From Maribacter stanieri (lineage in GTDB: Bacteria > Bacteroidota > Bacteroidia > Flavobacteriales > Flavobacteriaceae): a stretch of 64,000 nucleotides of DNA. The position numbers and the translations under genes are program-made. Location of the stretch: assembly GCF_900112245.1 (NCBI RefSeq), contig NZ_FOYX01000003.1, positions 310,001-374,000 of the forward strand, written 5' to 3'. Of the stretch, positions 18,956 to 28,478 are shown piece by piece. A model generated the notes under the pieces. That model did no database searches. It was not told where the DNA came from and saw nothing but the letters and a program-made list of their open reading frames with translations. The stretch's first letter is position 1. Each line of letters begins with the position of its first letter.

Positions 18956-20467
18956 TTAGTAGCCAGGATTTTGGTCTGCTGCACTTAAGTTTTCGTTAGA
19001 TGTTATTTCTCTATCTGGTATTGGCCAAAGCTCGTTTTTACCAGCTTGGAAGTTTGTTCCTGCCAATTCTGTAGAAGTCAGGTTCCATCTTAGAATATCG
19101 TTGAAACGAACTTGCTCTCCAGCTAACTCAACTTTTCTTTCATGAACGATAGCTTCAAAAACAGCTGTTTTAGAAAGTCCGTAAGCTAAACCGTCAAGAC
19201 TAGCTCTTTCACGAACTTCATTGATTAAATCAATAGCATTATCTTGTGTGCCTACTTCATTTTCACATTCAGCCATCATTAATAATACATCGGCATATCG
19301 TAAATATTTAAAGTTAATGCCAGACTCTTGGTCTTCATTTGCATCTTTGTAGTAATTCTGATATTTTTTCCAAGCAACTTCTCTTTCTAATGGAATGTAA
19401 ACTTCACCTTCAGGTATTACGTTTGGTGCTGGACCCGTTTTAACAGTACCAATAGCAGATTCTGAACCCTCATAATAAAAATTGCCATCGTATCTTAAAT
19501 CACCGTCTTCAAATTCATTTTTTAAATCATCAGAAGGGTAGACGTTAAACCAATCATTAAAACCATATTCTTGACCTCTAAATGTTGCCTCATTAGGACC
19601 TGCCCCTGTTACAGAAGAATCCCATTTTGCACTAGCTCCTAAAGCATCATCATATTCAATTTCAAAAATTGATTCTATTCCGTGTTCAGTCTCTTCTTTG
19701 AAATTATCGAAATAGTCTGGCTCTAACGCGTAGCCGGTTAATTTTTTAAATTCAGCTAAGGCTAGTGCATGCTCGCCTCTATAAAGGTATACTTTACCTA
19801 AAAGTGCAATTGCCGCACCTTTTGTAGCCCTACCGTTAGCTTCTTCACTCTTATCAAGTAAACTTGCAGATGCAGACTGTAAGTCTGAAATGATCAAAGC
19901 ATAAACGTCATCAGCAGAAGATTTAGCAATACCTTCTGTGGTAGTAGGTATTTCTGTAATCAAAGGCATATCACCAAATCTAGTTACCAGTAAAAAATTA
20001 TATAAAGCCCTTAAAAATTTAGCTTCACCTAGAAATTTTTGTTTGGTAGCTTGACTTACTAAAGATTCATCTATAGCATTGATTCTCTCTTCGTTTCCGA
20101 TAACAAAATTTGCTTTATTGATCCCTCTATAGCAACTCTCCCAATAATCTGCTATTGGCCCATGACTTGAGTCAAAAGAAAAATCTAGGTATTGTTTTTT
20201 GTCTGCTTCCAATTGTGGGTTACCTGCATTCTCATGAGACATATTATCTTGAGAAAAGAAGATGTGCCTAGAGTACAAACCTCTTGTTTGTAAGTTTGCA
20301 TATGCTGCGTTTACGGCAGACTGCACTTGTGCTTCTGTCTTAAAAAATGTCTCTGGAGATAATCCGTTAGGATTAACTAACTCCAAGTCATTTTCGCTAC
20401 ACCCATTTATGATCACCATTGCGGTGAAGAGCGTAAACATTGAAAAAATTATTTTTGTTGTTTTCAT
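18956..20467 (-). CDS. SusD/RagB-family glycan-binding lipoprotein
   Basis: A 503-residue outer-surface lipoprotein that caps its SusC partner and delivers glycan. It has a lipoprotein signal with lipobox INGC (Cys23), the N-terminal SusD-like helical repeats (about 30-270), and the C-terminal RagB/SusD domain ending in the typical NELWPIPDREI and NPGY. Its start is 20 bases after the SusC stop, so the two are co-transcribed. In this locus the ligand should be xylan or glucuronoxylan oligomers. The terminator at 18893-18922 follows it. Confidence 0.97.
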   Translation of the reverse strand: MKTTKIIFSMFTLFTAMVIINGCSENDLELVNPNGLSPETFFKTEAQVQSAVNAAYANLQTRGLYSRHIFFSQDNMSHENAGNPQLEADKKQYLDFSFDSSHGPIADYWESCYRGINKANFVIGNEERINAIDESLVSQATKQKFLGEAKFLRALYNFLLVTRFGDMPLITEIPTTTEGIAKSSADDVYALIISDLQSASASLLDKSEEANGRATKGAAIALLGKVYLYRGEHALALAEFKKLTGYALEPDYFDNFKEETEHGIESIFEIEYDDALGASAKWDSSVTGAGPNEATFRGQEYGFNDWFNVYPSDDLKNEFEDGDLRYDGNFYYEGSESAIGTVKTGPAPNVIPEGEVYIPLEREVAWKKYQNYYKDANEDQESGINFKYLRYADVLLMMAECENEVGTQDNAIDLINEVRERASLDGLAYGLSKTAVFEAIVHERKVELAGEQVRFNDILRWNLTSTELAGTNFQAGKNELWPIPDREITSNENLSAADQNPGY

Positions 20468-20487
20468 ATTTCTTTTCTTTTTAGCAA

Positions 20488-23487
20488 TTAAAATGATACT
20501 TGTAATCCCATTAAATAGGTTTTAGGCTGTGGATAGGCACCTCTGTCAATACCATATTCGAATAAATCACCATTTCCTACTTCAGGGTCTAAACCAGTGT
20601 AATCTGTAATGGTAATCAAGTTTTGACCACTAACATAAATTCTGAATTTTGAGAATAATTCTTGACCAAAAGCGTCATTTGGTAGCGTGTACCCAATGGT
20701 TAAGTTTTTAAGTCTTGAGAAAGAACCATCTTCAACAAAACGATCAGATAGTTGAAGGTTTTGTGGTGCACCACCAGCTTTAGGAACTGTATTAGATGGG
20801 TTAGTTGGCGTCCATCTATCCAATACACCGACACCTGCATTAAATAATCTAGGCATACCTTCTAAATCATAAATATTGGTATTATAAATATCTCTACCAT
20901 AGATACCTGTCCAGAACATGTTAACATCCCAGTTTTTATAATCTGCACTTAAGTTTAAACCATAAGTTAAGTCTGGAAGAGGATTACCTATGATAGCTCT
21001 ATCCTCGGAGGTAATATCACCATCATTGTTTAAATCTTTAAATCTAATATCACCAGGTTGTACTGTAGTTTGACCAGGATTCGCTGTAAATACAGCATCT
21101 ACTTCAGCTTGGTTTTGATAAATACCATCGGTAACTAATCCGAAAAAGTGAAATAATGATTCTCCTTCAGTAATTCTTGTAATATTTTGGTTTTCAAAAT
21201 TACCACCATTTAGTTCATCAACACCACCTAAAGAAATTGCTTCGTTTGAGCTTGTAGATAAGTTTAAGTTTGCAGACCATTTGAAATCACCTTCAAAATC
21301 ATTGTATCCTAAGCTTAATTCAAAACCAGTAGTTTCTACTGCACCTACATTTCTCACTTGACTACCTTCGTTAATACCTAAAGATGTAGAAGTAGGAACT
21401 CTAATTAATAAATCATCACTTTGGTTTTCATAGTATTCAAGCGCAGCTGTAAATTTATCGTTGTTGAAACCTAAATCAATACCTACGTTCAATTGTCTTG
21501 TTTCCTCCCATTTTAAATCTGGGTTTGCCAAGCCAAATGCAGTTGTACCCACGGCATTTGATCCTGCTATAGGATAAAGGAAATTATTTACCAATGTTGC
21601 ACTATATAAGTAATTAGCGATTCTATCATTTCCAGAATACCCTAAACTACCTCTTAATTTCAAGGTACTTACATTAGTATCTACCAAGAAGTTTTCTTTT
21701 GCAATGTTCCAACCTAAAGCATAGGAAGAGAACCATCCCCAACGATTGTTAGAACCAAATTTAGAAGAAGCATCACGTCTTAAGGATACCGCAGCAATAT
21801 ATTTATCATCATAGTTGTAGTTTAATCTTCCTAAGAAACCTAATCTGTTGTATTCGAAAGAAGTACTTTGTAAACTAGAATCTTCATTAGATAACTCATC
21901 TATATTATCCGATACAGTGTTTCTACTGCTCGCATTCAAGCTAGTACCTTTGCTATCAAATTTCTCAGCTAATAATAATGCTTCAAAATTATGAACATCC
22001 GCTATCGTTTTGTTATACGTTAAACTGTTCGTATAAATTATAGTCTGACCTGCAGAAGTATTTTTGGTAATTGTTGCAAAAGCCTGTTGGTGTGTGGCAC
22101 CTAAGCTATCATCATTGTAAGATGGTACAAATCTATCACTAGTGCCCTTGTAATAATCTAAACCTACTTGCGATTTAAATTTTAAACCATCTAAGATATC
22201 ATATTCAGCAAAAATGTTTCCTACTAATGCGAAAGTATTATTAACGGCATTACCATGCTTTAAAATTCTAACAGGGTTTTCAGCATCCTGTCCGTCAGCA
22301 GCACTGTTAGGTCCTTGAAACCCACCTAGGTTATTAGAATTGTATACAGATAAATACGGTGCTGCTTTAATAGCGTGCTCTAATAGTGAACGGTCACCAA
22401 CACCACCTGTTGGATCAGGGTTTTGTTTGTTAAAATTAACAGAGAAATTTTGTCCCAACTTTAATTTACCAAAAGTAAAATCGCTATTAGCTCTAAAAGA
22501 ATATCTCTGAAATCCGGTTTCAATAATGATACCTTCTCTTTCAAAATATCCACCAGATATTCTGAAATTGCTAGTTTCACTACCACCAGAAGCAGCTAAA
22601 TCGTAACTTCTAATAAGTCCGGTAGTATAGATTTCATCTTGCCAGTTTGTGTTAAGACCAGAAGCAGATGATGGAGTGTTTGGTACAATACCAAAAGCTT
22701 CATTGGCATATTGTAAATATTGCTCGGTATTCAATACATCATATCGCTGTGTATTTTGTTGAAAACCAGTATGCGCATTAAACGATAATTGAGTTTTACC
22801 GCTTTTACCTTTTTTAGTAGTAACTATGATTACCCCGTTAGAACCTTGTGCACCGTATACAGCTGTAGTAGATGCATCTTTTAAAACGTTTATGGTTTCA
22901 ATATCATTTTGGTTGATACCAGAAAGGTTACCGACAATAACACCGTCAACAACAAATAAAGGTGAGTTATTACCAAAAGTACCAAGACCTCTAATAGTAA
23001 TAGAAGGCTCTGTTCCAGGTGCGCCTGTATTTACTACAGATACACCAGCAGCTCTACCTTGTAATGCTTCTGTTGCATTAGCAACGGGTACAGCATTAAG
23101 ATCTTCCGATTTTACACTGGAAATTGCTCCGGTTACTGCAGCTCTACTTTGAGCGCCATAACCTACAACAACAACTTCATCAAGTGCTTGGGCATCTATT
23201 TGCATAGAAACCGTGATAGAAGATTGTCCGTTGACAGAAATTTGCTGGGTAACGTAACCAATGTAACTAATGGTTATAGATCCATTAGACGGCACGTTCG
23301 CTAACGTAAAATTTCCATCGAAATCTGTTTGGGTACCATTTGTGGTCCCTGAAACCACAACGGAAGCCCCTGGAAGAGGTGCCCCGGTCTCGTCGGAAAC
23401 AACACCTGTTACGGTAGTTGTTTGTGAGTAGGCAAATTGCCCCAACATTGCAATAATTGCAATGAATGTAATTTTGAGTTTAGTCAT
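20488..23487 (-). CDS. SusC/RagA-family TonB-dependent transporter
   Basis: A 999-residue outer-membrane barrel for energised import of oligosaccharides. In order: signal peptide (1-21, ending AYSQ), a carboxypeptidase-regulatory-like N-terminal extension (GVVSDETGAPLPGASV, about 27-105), a TonB-box-like DEVVVVGYG, the plug domain (about 115-230, with VFVVDGV-type and SNGVIIVTTKKGK motifs) and the barrel ending in a terminal Phe (GLQVSF). Forms the SusCD pair with the next gene. There is no N-terminal anti-sigma signalling (STN) domain, consistent with control by the hybrid sensor rather than an ECF sigma factor. Confidence 0.97.
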   Translation of the reverse strand: MTKLKITFIAIIAMLGQFAYSQTTTVTGVVSDETGAPLPGASVVVSGTTNGTQTDFDGNFTLANVPSNGSITISYIGYVTQQISVNGQSSITVSMQIDAQALDEVVVVGYGAQSRAAVTGAISSVKSEDLNAVPVANATEALQGRAAGVSVVNTGAPGTEPSITIRGLGTFGNNSPLFVVDGVIVGNLSGINQNDIETINVLKDASTTAVYGAQGSNGVIIVTTKKGKSGKTQLSFNAHTGFQQNTQRYDVLNTEQYLQYANEAFGIVPNTPSSASGLNTNWQDEIYTTGLIRSYDLAASGGSETSNFRISGGYFEREGIIIETGFQRYSFRANSDFTFGKLKLGQNFSVNFNKQNPDPTGGVGDRSLLEHAIKAAPYLSVYNSNNLGGFQGPNSAADGQDAENPVRILKHGNAVNNTFALVGNIFAEYDILDGLKFKSQVGLDYYKGTSDRFVPSYNDDSLGATHQQAFATITKNTSAGQTIIYTNSLTYNKTIADVHNFEALLLAEKFDSKGTSLNASSRNTVSDNIDELSNEDSSLQSTSFEYNRLGFLGRLNYNYDDKYIAAVSLRRDASSKFGSNNRWGWFSSYALGWNIAKENFLVDTNVSTLKLRGSLGYSGNDRIANYLYSATLVNNFLYPIAGSNAVGTTAFGLANPDLKWEETRQLNVGIDLGFNNDKFTAALEYYENQSDDLLIRVPTSTSLGINEGSQVRNVGAVETTGFELSLGYNDFEGDFKWSANLNLSTSSNEAISLGGVDELNGGNFENQNITRITEGESLFHFFGLVTDGIYQNQAEVDAVFTANPGQTTVQPGDIRFKDLNNDGDITSEDRAIIGNPLPDLTYGLNLSADYKNWDVNMFWTGIYGRDIYNTNIYDLEGMPRLFNAGVGVLDRWTPTNPSNTVPKAGGAPQNLQLSDRFVEDGSFSRLKNLTIGYTLPNDAFGQELFSKFRIYVSGQNLITITDYTGLDPEVGNGDLFEYGIDRGAYPQPKTYLMGLQVSF

Positions 23488-23600
23488 AATTAATTAAGTT
23501 TTAAGTTGTTATTTGATAGAATGTCCTAATGTTGTCTTTAAGAATATAATAAGTTCTGCTTATTATGTGTGTAAAATACATTTATTATTTTCTATCTCAA

Positions 23601-23608
23601 CAAATATA
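23601..23608 (-). promoter_or_regulatory. Putative -7 box of the susCD promoter
   Basis: On the minus strand TATATTTG matches TAnnTTTG exactly, 114 bases before the SusC start. A TTG at the right upstream spacing is not present, as expected for an activator-dependent promoter. The roughly 105-base leader (23488-23595) holds no gene. Confidence 0.4.
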
Positions 23609-23828
23609 AAAGGAGGCTTATATTGGCAGTAAAACATATGAAGCGAACACTAGTAAAAATGATGCAATTCGGGTTTAAGTATTGGTAATACGGCAATTAT
23701 GATCCTTTATTATTGTCAAAATCTTATTTTTTGCTATAGGTAAATGGGTAATTCTTAATGTGAAATTTATTTTTATATGTTTTTGAATTTTTGGAATTAA
23801 GTGTATCTGTCCGTCAAGAATCTCTAAG

Positions 23829-23860
23829 TTGATAGGATTTATAAATTAAATATATCTTTG
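23829..23860 (+). promoter_or_regulatory. Promoter of the DUF255 lipoprotein gene
   Basis: TTG (23829-23831), 21 bases, TATCTTTG (23853-23860): a full match to the Bacteroidota vegetative promoter TTG-N19-21-TAnnTTTG. It ends 18 bases before the ATG at 23879 and so decides against the upstream in-frame TTG at 23858, which lies inside the box. The remaining 370-base gap (23488-23857) shows only this and the susC promoter. Confidence 0.75.
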
Positions 23861-23878
23861 AATTTAGATTTTAGACTT

Positions 23879-26017
23879 ATGAAAATTAATAGCTTGTTTC
23901 TTGTTTTTACTTACATACTAATTTTAGGGTCTTGTAAAAACCAGAATAAGACTGAAGATATAAATGGGGAATTCGGGAATCATGATTTTACTAACGATTT
24001 AATTAATGAAACTAGTCCGTATTTATTACAACATGCTCACAATCCTGTAGCATGGAAACCATGGTCAGATGATGCCTTCAAAAAGGCTGCTGATGAGAAT
24101 AAACTAGTGGTGTTAAGTGTAGGATATTCAACCTGTCACTGGTGCCATGTTATGGAAGAGGAATCTTTTGAAGATGTAGAGGTTGCAAAATTGATGAACG
24201 ATAAGTTTATTAGTATAAAAGTAGATAGAGAGGAGAGGCCAGATTTAGATATGGTGTATCAAACTGCCTTGCAATTGGTAAACGGAACAGGTGGTTGGCC
24301 AATGAACGCGATTATTATGCCAAATGGTAGCCCGGTATATTTAGGCACCTATCATGAAAAAGAAGATTGGAAGAATGTTCTTGTGAAATTTAGCACGGAA
24401 TATGAAAAGAATCCTGAAAAAATGCAGGAGTACGCAACTATGCTAGCAGATGGTGTGCAAGAAGTTTATGAACAACCTGCCAATCAAATGGTAAATGCCA
24501 TTACCACTGAAAAAATTGACAATGGTATCTCTGAATGGGCTACAATGTGGGATTCTGAATGGGGAGGTAATCTAGGTGAGCAAAAGTTTATATTACCAAC
24601 AAATTTGATCATGTTATTAGAATATGCAGATTTACAGCAAGATAATAATGCTAAGAATCATGTTTTAAATACGCTGGAAAAAATTACGCAAGGCGGGATT
24701 TATGATCACGTTGATGGTGGTTTTTTTAGGTATAGTACAGATCAGACATGGAAAGTACCCCATTTTGAAAAGATGTTATATGACAATGCCCAAATGTTGA
24801 GTTTATTGTCTAAGGCATATAAACTTACCGGTAACGAAGATTATAAAATTAGAATTCAAGAGACATTTAAGTTTTTACAAACTGAAATGAGAAATAGTGA
24901 TGGTGGATATTTTAGTGCTATGGATGCCGACACTGGTGGTGAAGAGGGTGTTTATTATGTATGGACTAAAGAAGAATTGCAATCATTACTTAAAGAAGAC
25001 TATGAATTGTTTTCCACTTACTATAACATTCAAGATAATCAAGAATGGGAGAACGGGAATTTTGTTTTGAACAATACCATTTCAGCAGACGATTTTTTAA
25101 AGAAATATTCTGTAAATAAAGCAGAGTTAAAAGAGAAGCTTCAGCAATGGAAATCAATTTTATATACAGCTCGACAAAAAAGGGAAAAGCCAACAAAAGA
25201 TTATAAAGTTCTGACTTCTTGGAATGCTCTATTAATTGATGGCTTATTAGAAGCATACAAAGCTTTTGGAACTGAGGAATATTTAAGTGAGGCAATCTCT
25301 ATATTTAATTATTTAAAGGAGAACAACTATAAGAATAACGAACTAGTGCATTCATATACTAAGGATAGTAAACAAAAGGAAGTGTTTTTAGAGGATTATG
25401 CTTTTTTAGCCAAAAGTACATTTGGTTTATTTGAAGTAACACTAGATAAGGCATATCTAAAGTTTACTAAGGAATTAATGGATGTAGCTGTTGAAAAGTA
25501 TAAAAGTGATTCTGAATTGTTTTATTATAATGTTTCTAACCATTTGGTGCCAAGTATCATTAATACTTCAGATGGTGTTGTGCCTTCTGCAAATGCCATA
25601 ATGGCCCAGAACTTTTTACAAATTGGACACTTAGAGTATAATACAGCATATCTTAATAAAGCTGAAATAATGGGTTCTTTAATTACTGAAGATTTTGAAA
25701 AGCATGCAGTCAGTTATGGTGCATGGGGAACACTTTTGCAACAACAAGCATTTCCATTTTACGAAATAGTTGTGGTAGGTGACAATGCGAAAAATATTGT
25801 TGCAGAAATGAACAAGTTTTATTTGGTGAATTCTATTTTAGTTGGTTCTACCGTTGAAAGTGAGATATCACTTTTTAAAGATCGCTTTGTTGAAGATGAA
25901 ACTTTCATTTATGTATGTCAGAATAATACGTGTAAATTACCCGTAAAAACAGTAGAAGATGGGTTTAAGCAAATGCGATCCTTTGGTTATAAGGGGTTTG
26001 TTGTAGAAAGCTTCTAG
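23879..26017 (+). CDS. DUF255 (YyaL-type) thioredoxin-fold lipoprotein
   Basis: A 712-residue protein of the YyaL/SPATA20 family. The start at 23879 gives a clean lipoprotein signal ([20 protein letters not shown], lipobox LGSC), whereas the longer frame begins inside the promoter. The N-terminal DUF255 domain has a thioredoxin fold with the redox-like motif [12 protein letters not shown] (near residues 85-96) and GGWPMNA; the rest is an (alpha/alpha)6-barrel like those of glycan-processing enzymes ([33 protein letters not shown]). Most family members are soluble and cytoplasmic; here it is exported. The reaction is unknown. It stands alone between the xylan locus and an aminotransferase. Confidence 0.88.
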   Translation: MKINSLFLVFTYILILGSCKNQNKTEDINGEFGNHDFTNDLINETSPYLLQHAHNPVAWKPWSDDAFKKAADENKLVVLSVGYSTCHWCHVMEEESFEDVEVAKLMNDKFISIKVDREERPDLDMVYQTALQLVNGTGGWPMNAIIMPNGSPVYLGTYHEKEDWKNVLVKFSTEYEKNPEKMQEYATMLADGVQEVYEQPANQMVNAITTEKIDNGISEWATMWDSEWGGNLGEQKFILPTNLIMLLEYADLQQDNNAKNHVLNTLEKITQGGIYDHVDGGFFRYSTDQTWKVPHFEKMLYDNAQMLSLLSKAYKLTGNEDYKIRIQETFKFLQTEMRNSDGGYFSAMDADTGGEEGVYYVWTKEELQSLLKEDYELFSTYYNIQDNQEWENGNFVLNNTISADDFLKKYSVNKAELKEKLQQWKSILYTARQKREKPTKDYKVLTSWNALLIDGLLEAYKAFGTEEYLSEAISIFNYLKENNYKNNELVHSYTKDSKQKEVFLEDYAFLAKSTFGLFEVTLDKAYLKFTKELMDVAVEKYKSDSELFYYNVSNHLVPSIINTSDGVVPSANAIMAQNFLQIGHLEYNTAYLNKAEIMGSLITEDFEKHAVSYGAWGTLLQQQAFPFYEIVVVGDNAKNIVAEMNKFYLVNSILVGSTVESEISLFKDRFVEDETFIYVCQNNTCKLPVKTVEDGFKQMRSFGYKGFVVESF

Positions 26018-26141
26018 TTGATCTTTAACTAATTATAAGGACTCAACGTATATAATTTAGTAGGGATTCAAACAATGACTTAATCTTTGCTTTTACCAAT
26101 ATTTAATACAAGATTTGTAATACAATTTTAAATAAAAAAGA

Positions 26142-27335
26142 ATGCCAGGTTTCGAGATGTTTGGGGAGAGTGAAAAAAAGCAAGTGCAAGATGTTTTAGA
26201 TTCTGGTGTGTTAATGCGTTATGGTTTCGATGGAATGCGTAATAATCATTGGAAAGCTTTAGAACTTGAAAAAGCGCTTTCAAAAAGAATGGAATCGAAA
26301 TACACTCAATTGGTAAGTAGTGGTACCGCAGCATTGACAGTTGCATTAGCAAGTGCTGGGATAGGAGCTGGGGATGAAGTAATTATGCCAACGTTTACCT
26401 TTGTAGCTAGTTTTGAATCTATTTTAGCCATAGGGGCAGTGCCAATTTTGGTAGATGTTGATGACACCTTAACACTAGATCCAGTAGCTGTAGAAAATGC
26501 GATTACCAGTAAAACAAAAGTTGTTATGCCGGTACATATGTGCGGTTCTATGGCAGATTTGAAAGCGTTGAAAGAGATTTGCACAAAACATAATTTATTG
26601 TTGTTAGAAGATGCTTGCCAGGCAATAGGAGGTAGCTATGATGGTAAGCCTTTAGGAAGCTATGGTGATTTGGGCTGTTTCTCTTTTGATTATGTCAAAA
26701 CCATAACTTGTGGCGAAGGCGGAGCAATCATTACCAATAGTGAAAAATATAAGACGAATGCAGATCATTATTCCGATCATGGTCATGATCATGTAGGTAA
26801 TAATAGAGGAGCGGAAACACATCCTTTCTTAGGGTATAATTTTAGAATTTCTGAGCTTAATGCTGCTGTTGGGTGTGCACAAATAGAACGTTTAGATGAC
26901 TTTTTAGCTATTCAGAAAAGGAACTATAGTAAGTTGAGAACTTCGTTAGAGCCACTTTCTAATGTTTCTTTTAGAAGGGTACCAACTGGCGGAGTAGAAA
27001 ATTATTCTTTCCTTTCCTTTTTCTTACCGTCAATAGAATTGGCAAAAGAAGCACATACCGCATTAGGAGAAGCGGGTATTGATGCTTGTTTTTATTGGTT
27101 TGATAACAATTGGCATTATTACAAAAAGTGGGAACATTTAACCCATAAGAAATCCCTTGGGAAACTTCCACAAGAAGTTATAGATCAATTACCTGATTAT
27201 TCAAAATCTGATTTCTCAAAGTCTGATGCATGGATAGGAAGAACTATCTCTTGTCTTATAAAATTAAGTTGGACAGAAGATGAGGTAGCTAACCGTGCCG
27301 CTAAAATGAAAGATGTTTTAGAAAATTTTAACTAA
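26142..27335 (+). CDS. DegT/DnrJ/EryC1/StrS-family aminotransferase
   Basis: A 397-residue PLP-dependent sugar-type aminotransferase. The fold-type I motifs are visible: VSSGTAALTVAL for phosphate binding, LLLEDACQAIGGSYDG with the Asp that contacts the pyridine nitrogen, and Lys in SFDYVKTITCGEGGA as the Schiff-base residue. The family transfers an amino group to keto-sugars for surface polysaccharides or antibiotics, but there are no sugar-nucleotide genes nearby, so the substrate is open. It runs towards ribB and the two stops are only 4 bases apart, with no terminator between. Confidence 0.88.
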   Translation: MPGFEMFGESEKKQVQDVLDSGVLMRYGFDGMRNNHWKALELEKALSKRMESKYTQLVSSGTAALTVALASAGIGAGDEVIMPTFTFVASFESILAIGAVPILVDVDDTLTLDPVAVENAITSKTKVVMPVHMCGSMADLKALKEICTKHNLLLLEDACQAIGGSYDGKPLGSYGDLGCFSFDYVKTITCGEGGAIITNSEKYKTNADHYSDHGHDHVGNNRGAETHPFLGYNFRISELNAAVGCAQIERLDDFLAIQKRNYSKLRTSLEPLSNVSFRRVPTGGVENYSFLSFFLPSIELAKEAHTALGEAGIDACFYWFDNNWHYYKKWEHLTHKKSLGKLPQEVIDQLPDYSKSDFSKSDAWIGRTISCLIKLSWTEDEVANRAAKMKDVLENFN

Positions 27336-27339
27336 AGCA

Positions 27340-28476
27340 TTAATAAGAAACATATTCAACAATTTCTAGTCCGTAACCAACGATACCTACCCGTTTAGCT
27401 TGGGTGCTATTGGTCATGAGCTTCATTTTGTGAATGCCTAAATCATGTAATATTTGGGCGCCAATGCCAAAATCACGATTATCCATTTCAATTTTAGGAG
27501 CCTTGTGAATGCCTTGTTTTTGTAATTCTTTCAGTTCTTTTAATCTAGATAGTAGATTAAGTGATTCTGAATCTTGATTGATGAAAACAATAGCTCCTTT
27601 TCCTTCTTCGTTGATTTTATTGAACATATCCTCTAACTTCTCGTCTGGGTTATGTGTCAATGTTCCTAAAATATCATTGTTTATAAGGGTGGAGTTAATA
27701 CGGGTCAATATTTTATCGGATGCTGACCAGTTACCCTTTGTTAAGGCAATATGAATATGATTGTTCGTAGTTTGCTTATAAGCTCTTAATCTAAATTCGC
27801 CAAAACGAGTGGTAATCTCAAAGTCGGTTTCTTTATCAATTAAACTGTCATGTTCCATTCTATAGGCAACAAGGTCTTCAATGGAAACAATTTTTAAATC
27901 GAACTTTCTGGCAACCTCCATCAATTGTGGCAAACGAGCCATAGTACCGTCCTCATTCATTATTTCTACAATAATACCCGCAGGTTGTAACCCTGCTAGT
28001 CGTGCAAAATCAATGGCGGCTTCTGTATGCCCTGTTCTTCTTAAAACGCCACCTTCCTTAGCTACCAACGGAAAAATATGTCCTGGTCTTGCTAAATCGT
28101 GCGGTTTAGTATCGTTTTCTGTTAATGCAATTACGGTTTTGGACCTATCACCAGCGGAAATACCAGTGGTAACACCTTTTCCCCTTAAATCTACAGATAC
28201 GGTAAAAGCAGTTTCTAATGGATCAGTGTTGGTACTGACCATCATATGTAATCCTAAATCTTTACAACGCCCTTCAGTTAAAGGAGCACAAATAAGCCCT
28301 CTACCATGGGTAGCCATAAAGTTGACTGTTTCAGGAGTTGCTAATTCTGCCGCAGCAAGAAAATCACCTTCATTTTCACGATTTTCATCATCTACTACAA
28401 TTATTACTTTACCGAGGCGAATATCTTCAATCGCTTCCTCTATGCTATTCAATTGTATTTTACTAAGATCTGTCAT
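27340..28476 (-). CDS. ribB: 3,4-Dihydroxy-2-butanone 4-phosphate synthase with degenerate GTP cyclohydrolase II domain
   Basis: A 378-residue riboflavin-pathway protein. The N-terminal half (about 10-205) is an intact RibB: acidic metal loop DDENRENEGDFL, THGRGLICAPL, HTEAAIDFARLAG, making the 4-carbon precursor from ribulose 5-phosphate. The C-terminal half (about 215-378) aligns with GTP cyclohydrolase II by shape (FRLRAY, DNRDFGIGAQIL), but where RibA has three zinc-binding Cys (C-x10-C-x-C) this protein reads INSTLINNDILGTLTHN without any Cys. The RibA half is therefore probably inactive. Its start lies right at the LptG stop (28479), so it is the last gene of the FtsK-LolA-LptG run. Confidence 0.93.
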   Translation of the reverse strand: MTDLSKIQLNSIEEAIEDIRLGKVIIVVDDENRENEGDFLAAAELATPETVNFMATHGRGLICAPLTEGRCKDLGLHMMVSTNTDPLETAFTVSVDLRGKGVTTGISAGDRSKTVIALTENDTKPHDLARPGHIFPLVAKEGGVLRRTGHTEAAIDFARLAGLQPAGIIVEIMNEDGTMARLPQLMEVARKFDLKIVSIEDLVAYRMEHDSLIDKETDFEITTRFGEFRLRAYKQTTNNHIHIALTKGNWSASDKILTRINSTLINNDILGTLTHNPDEKLEDMFNKINEEGKGAIVFINQDSESLNLLSRLKELKELQKQGIHKAPKIEMDNRDFGIGAQILHDLGIHKMKLMTNSTQAKRVGIVGYGLEIVEYVSY

Positions 28477-28478
28477 GG

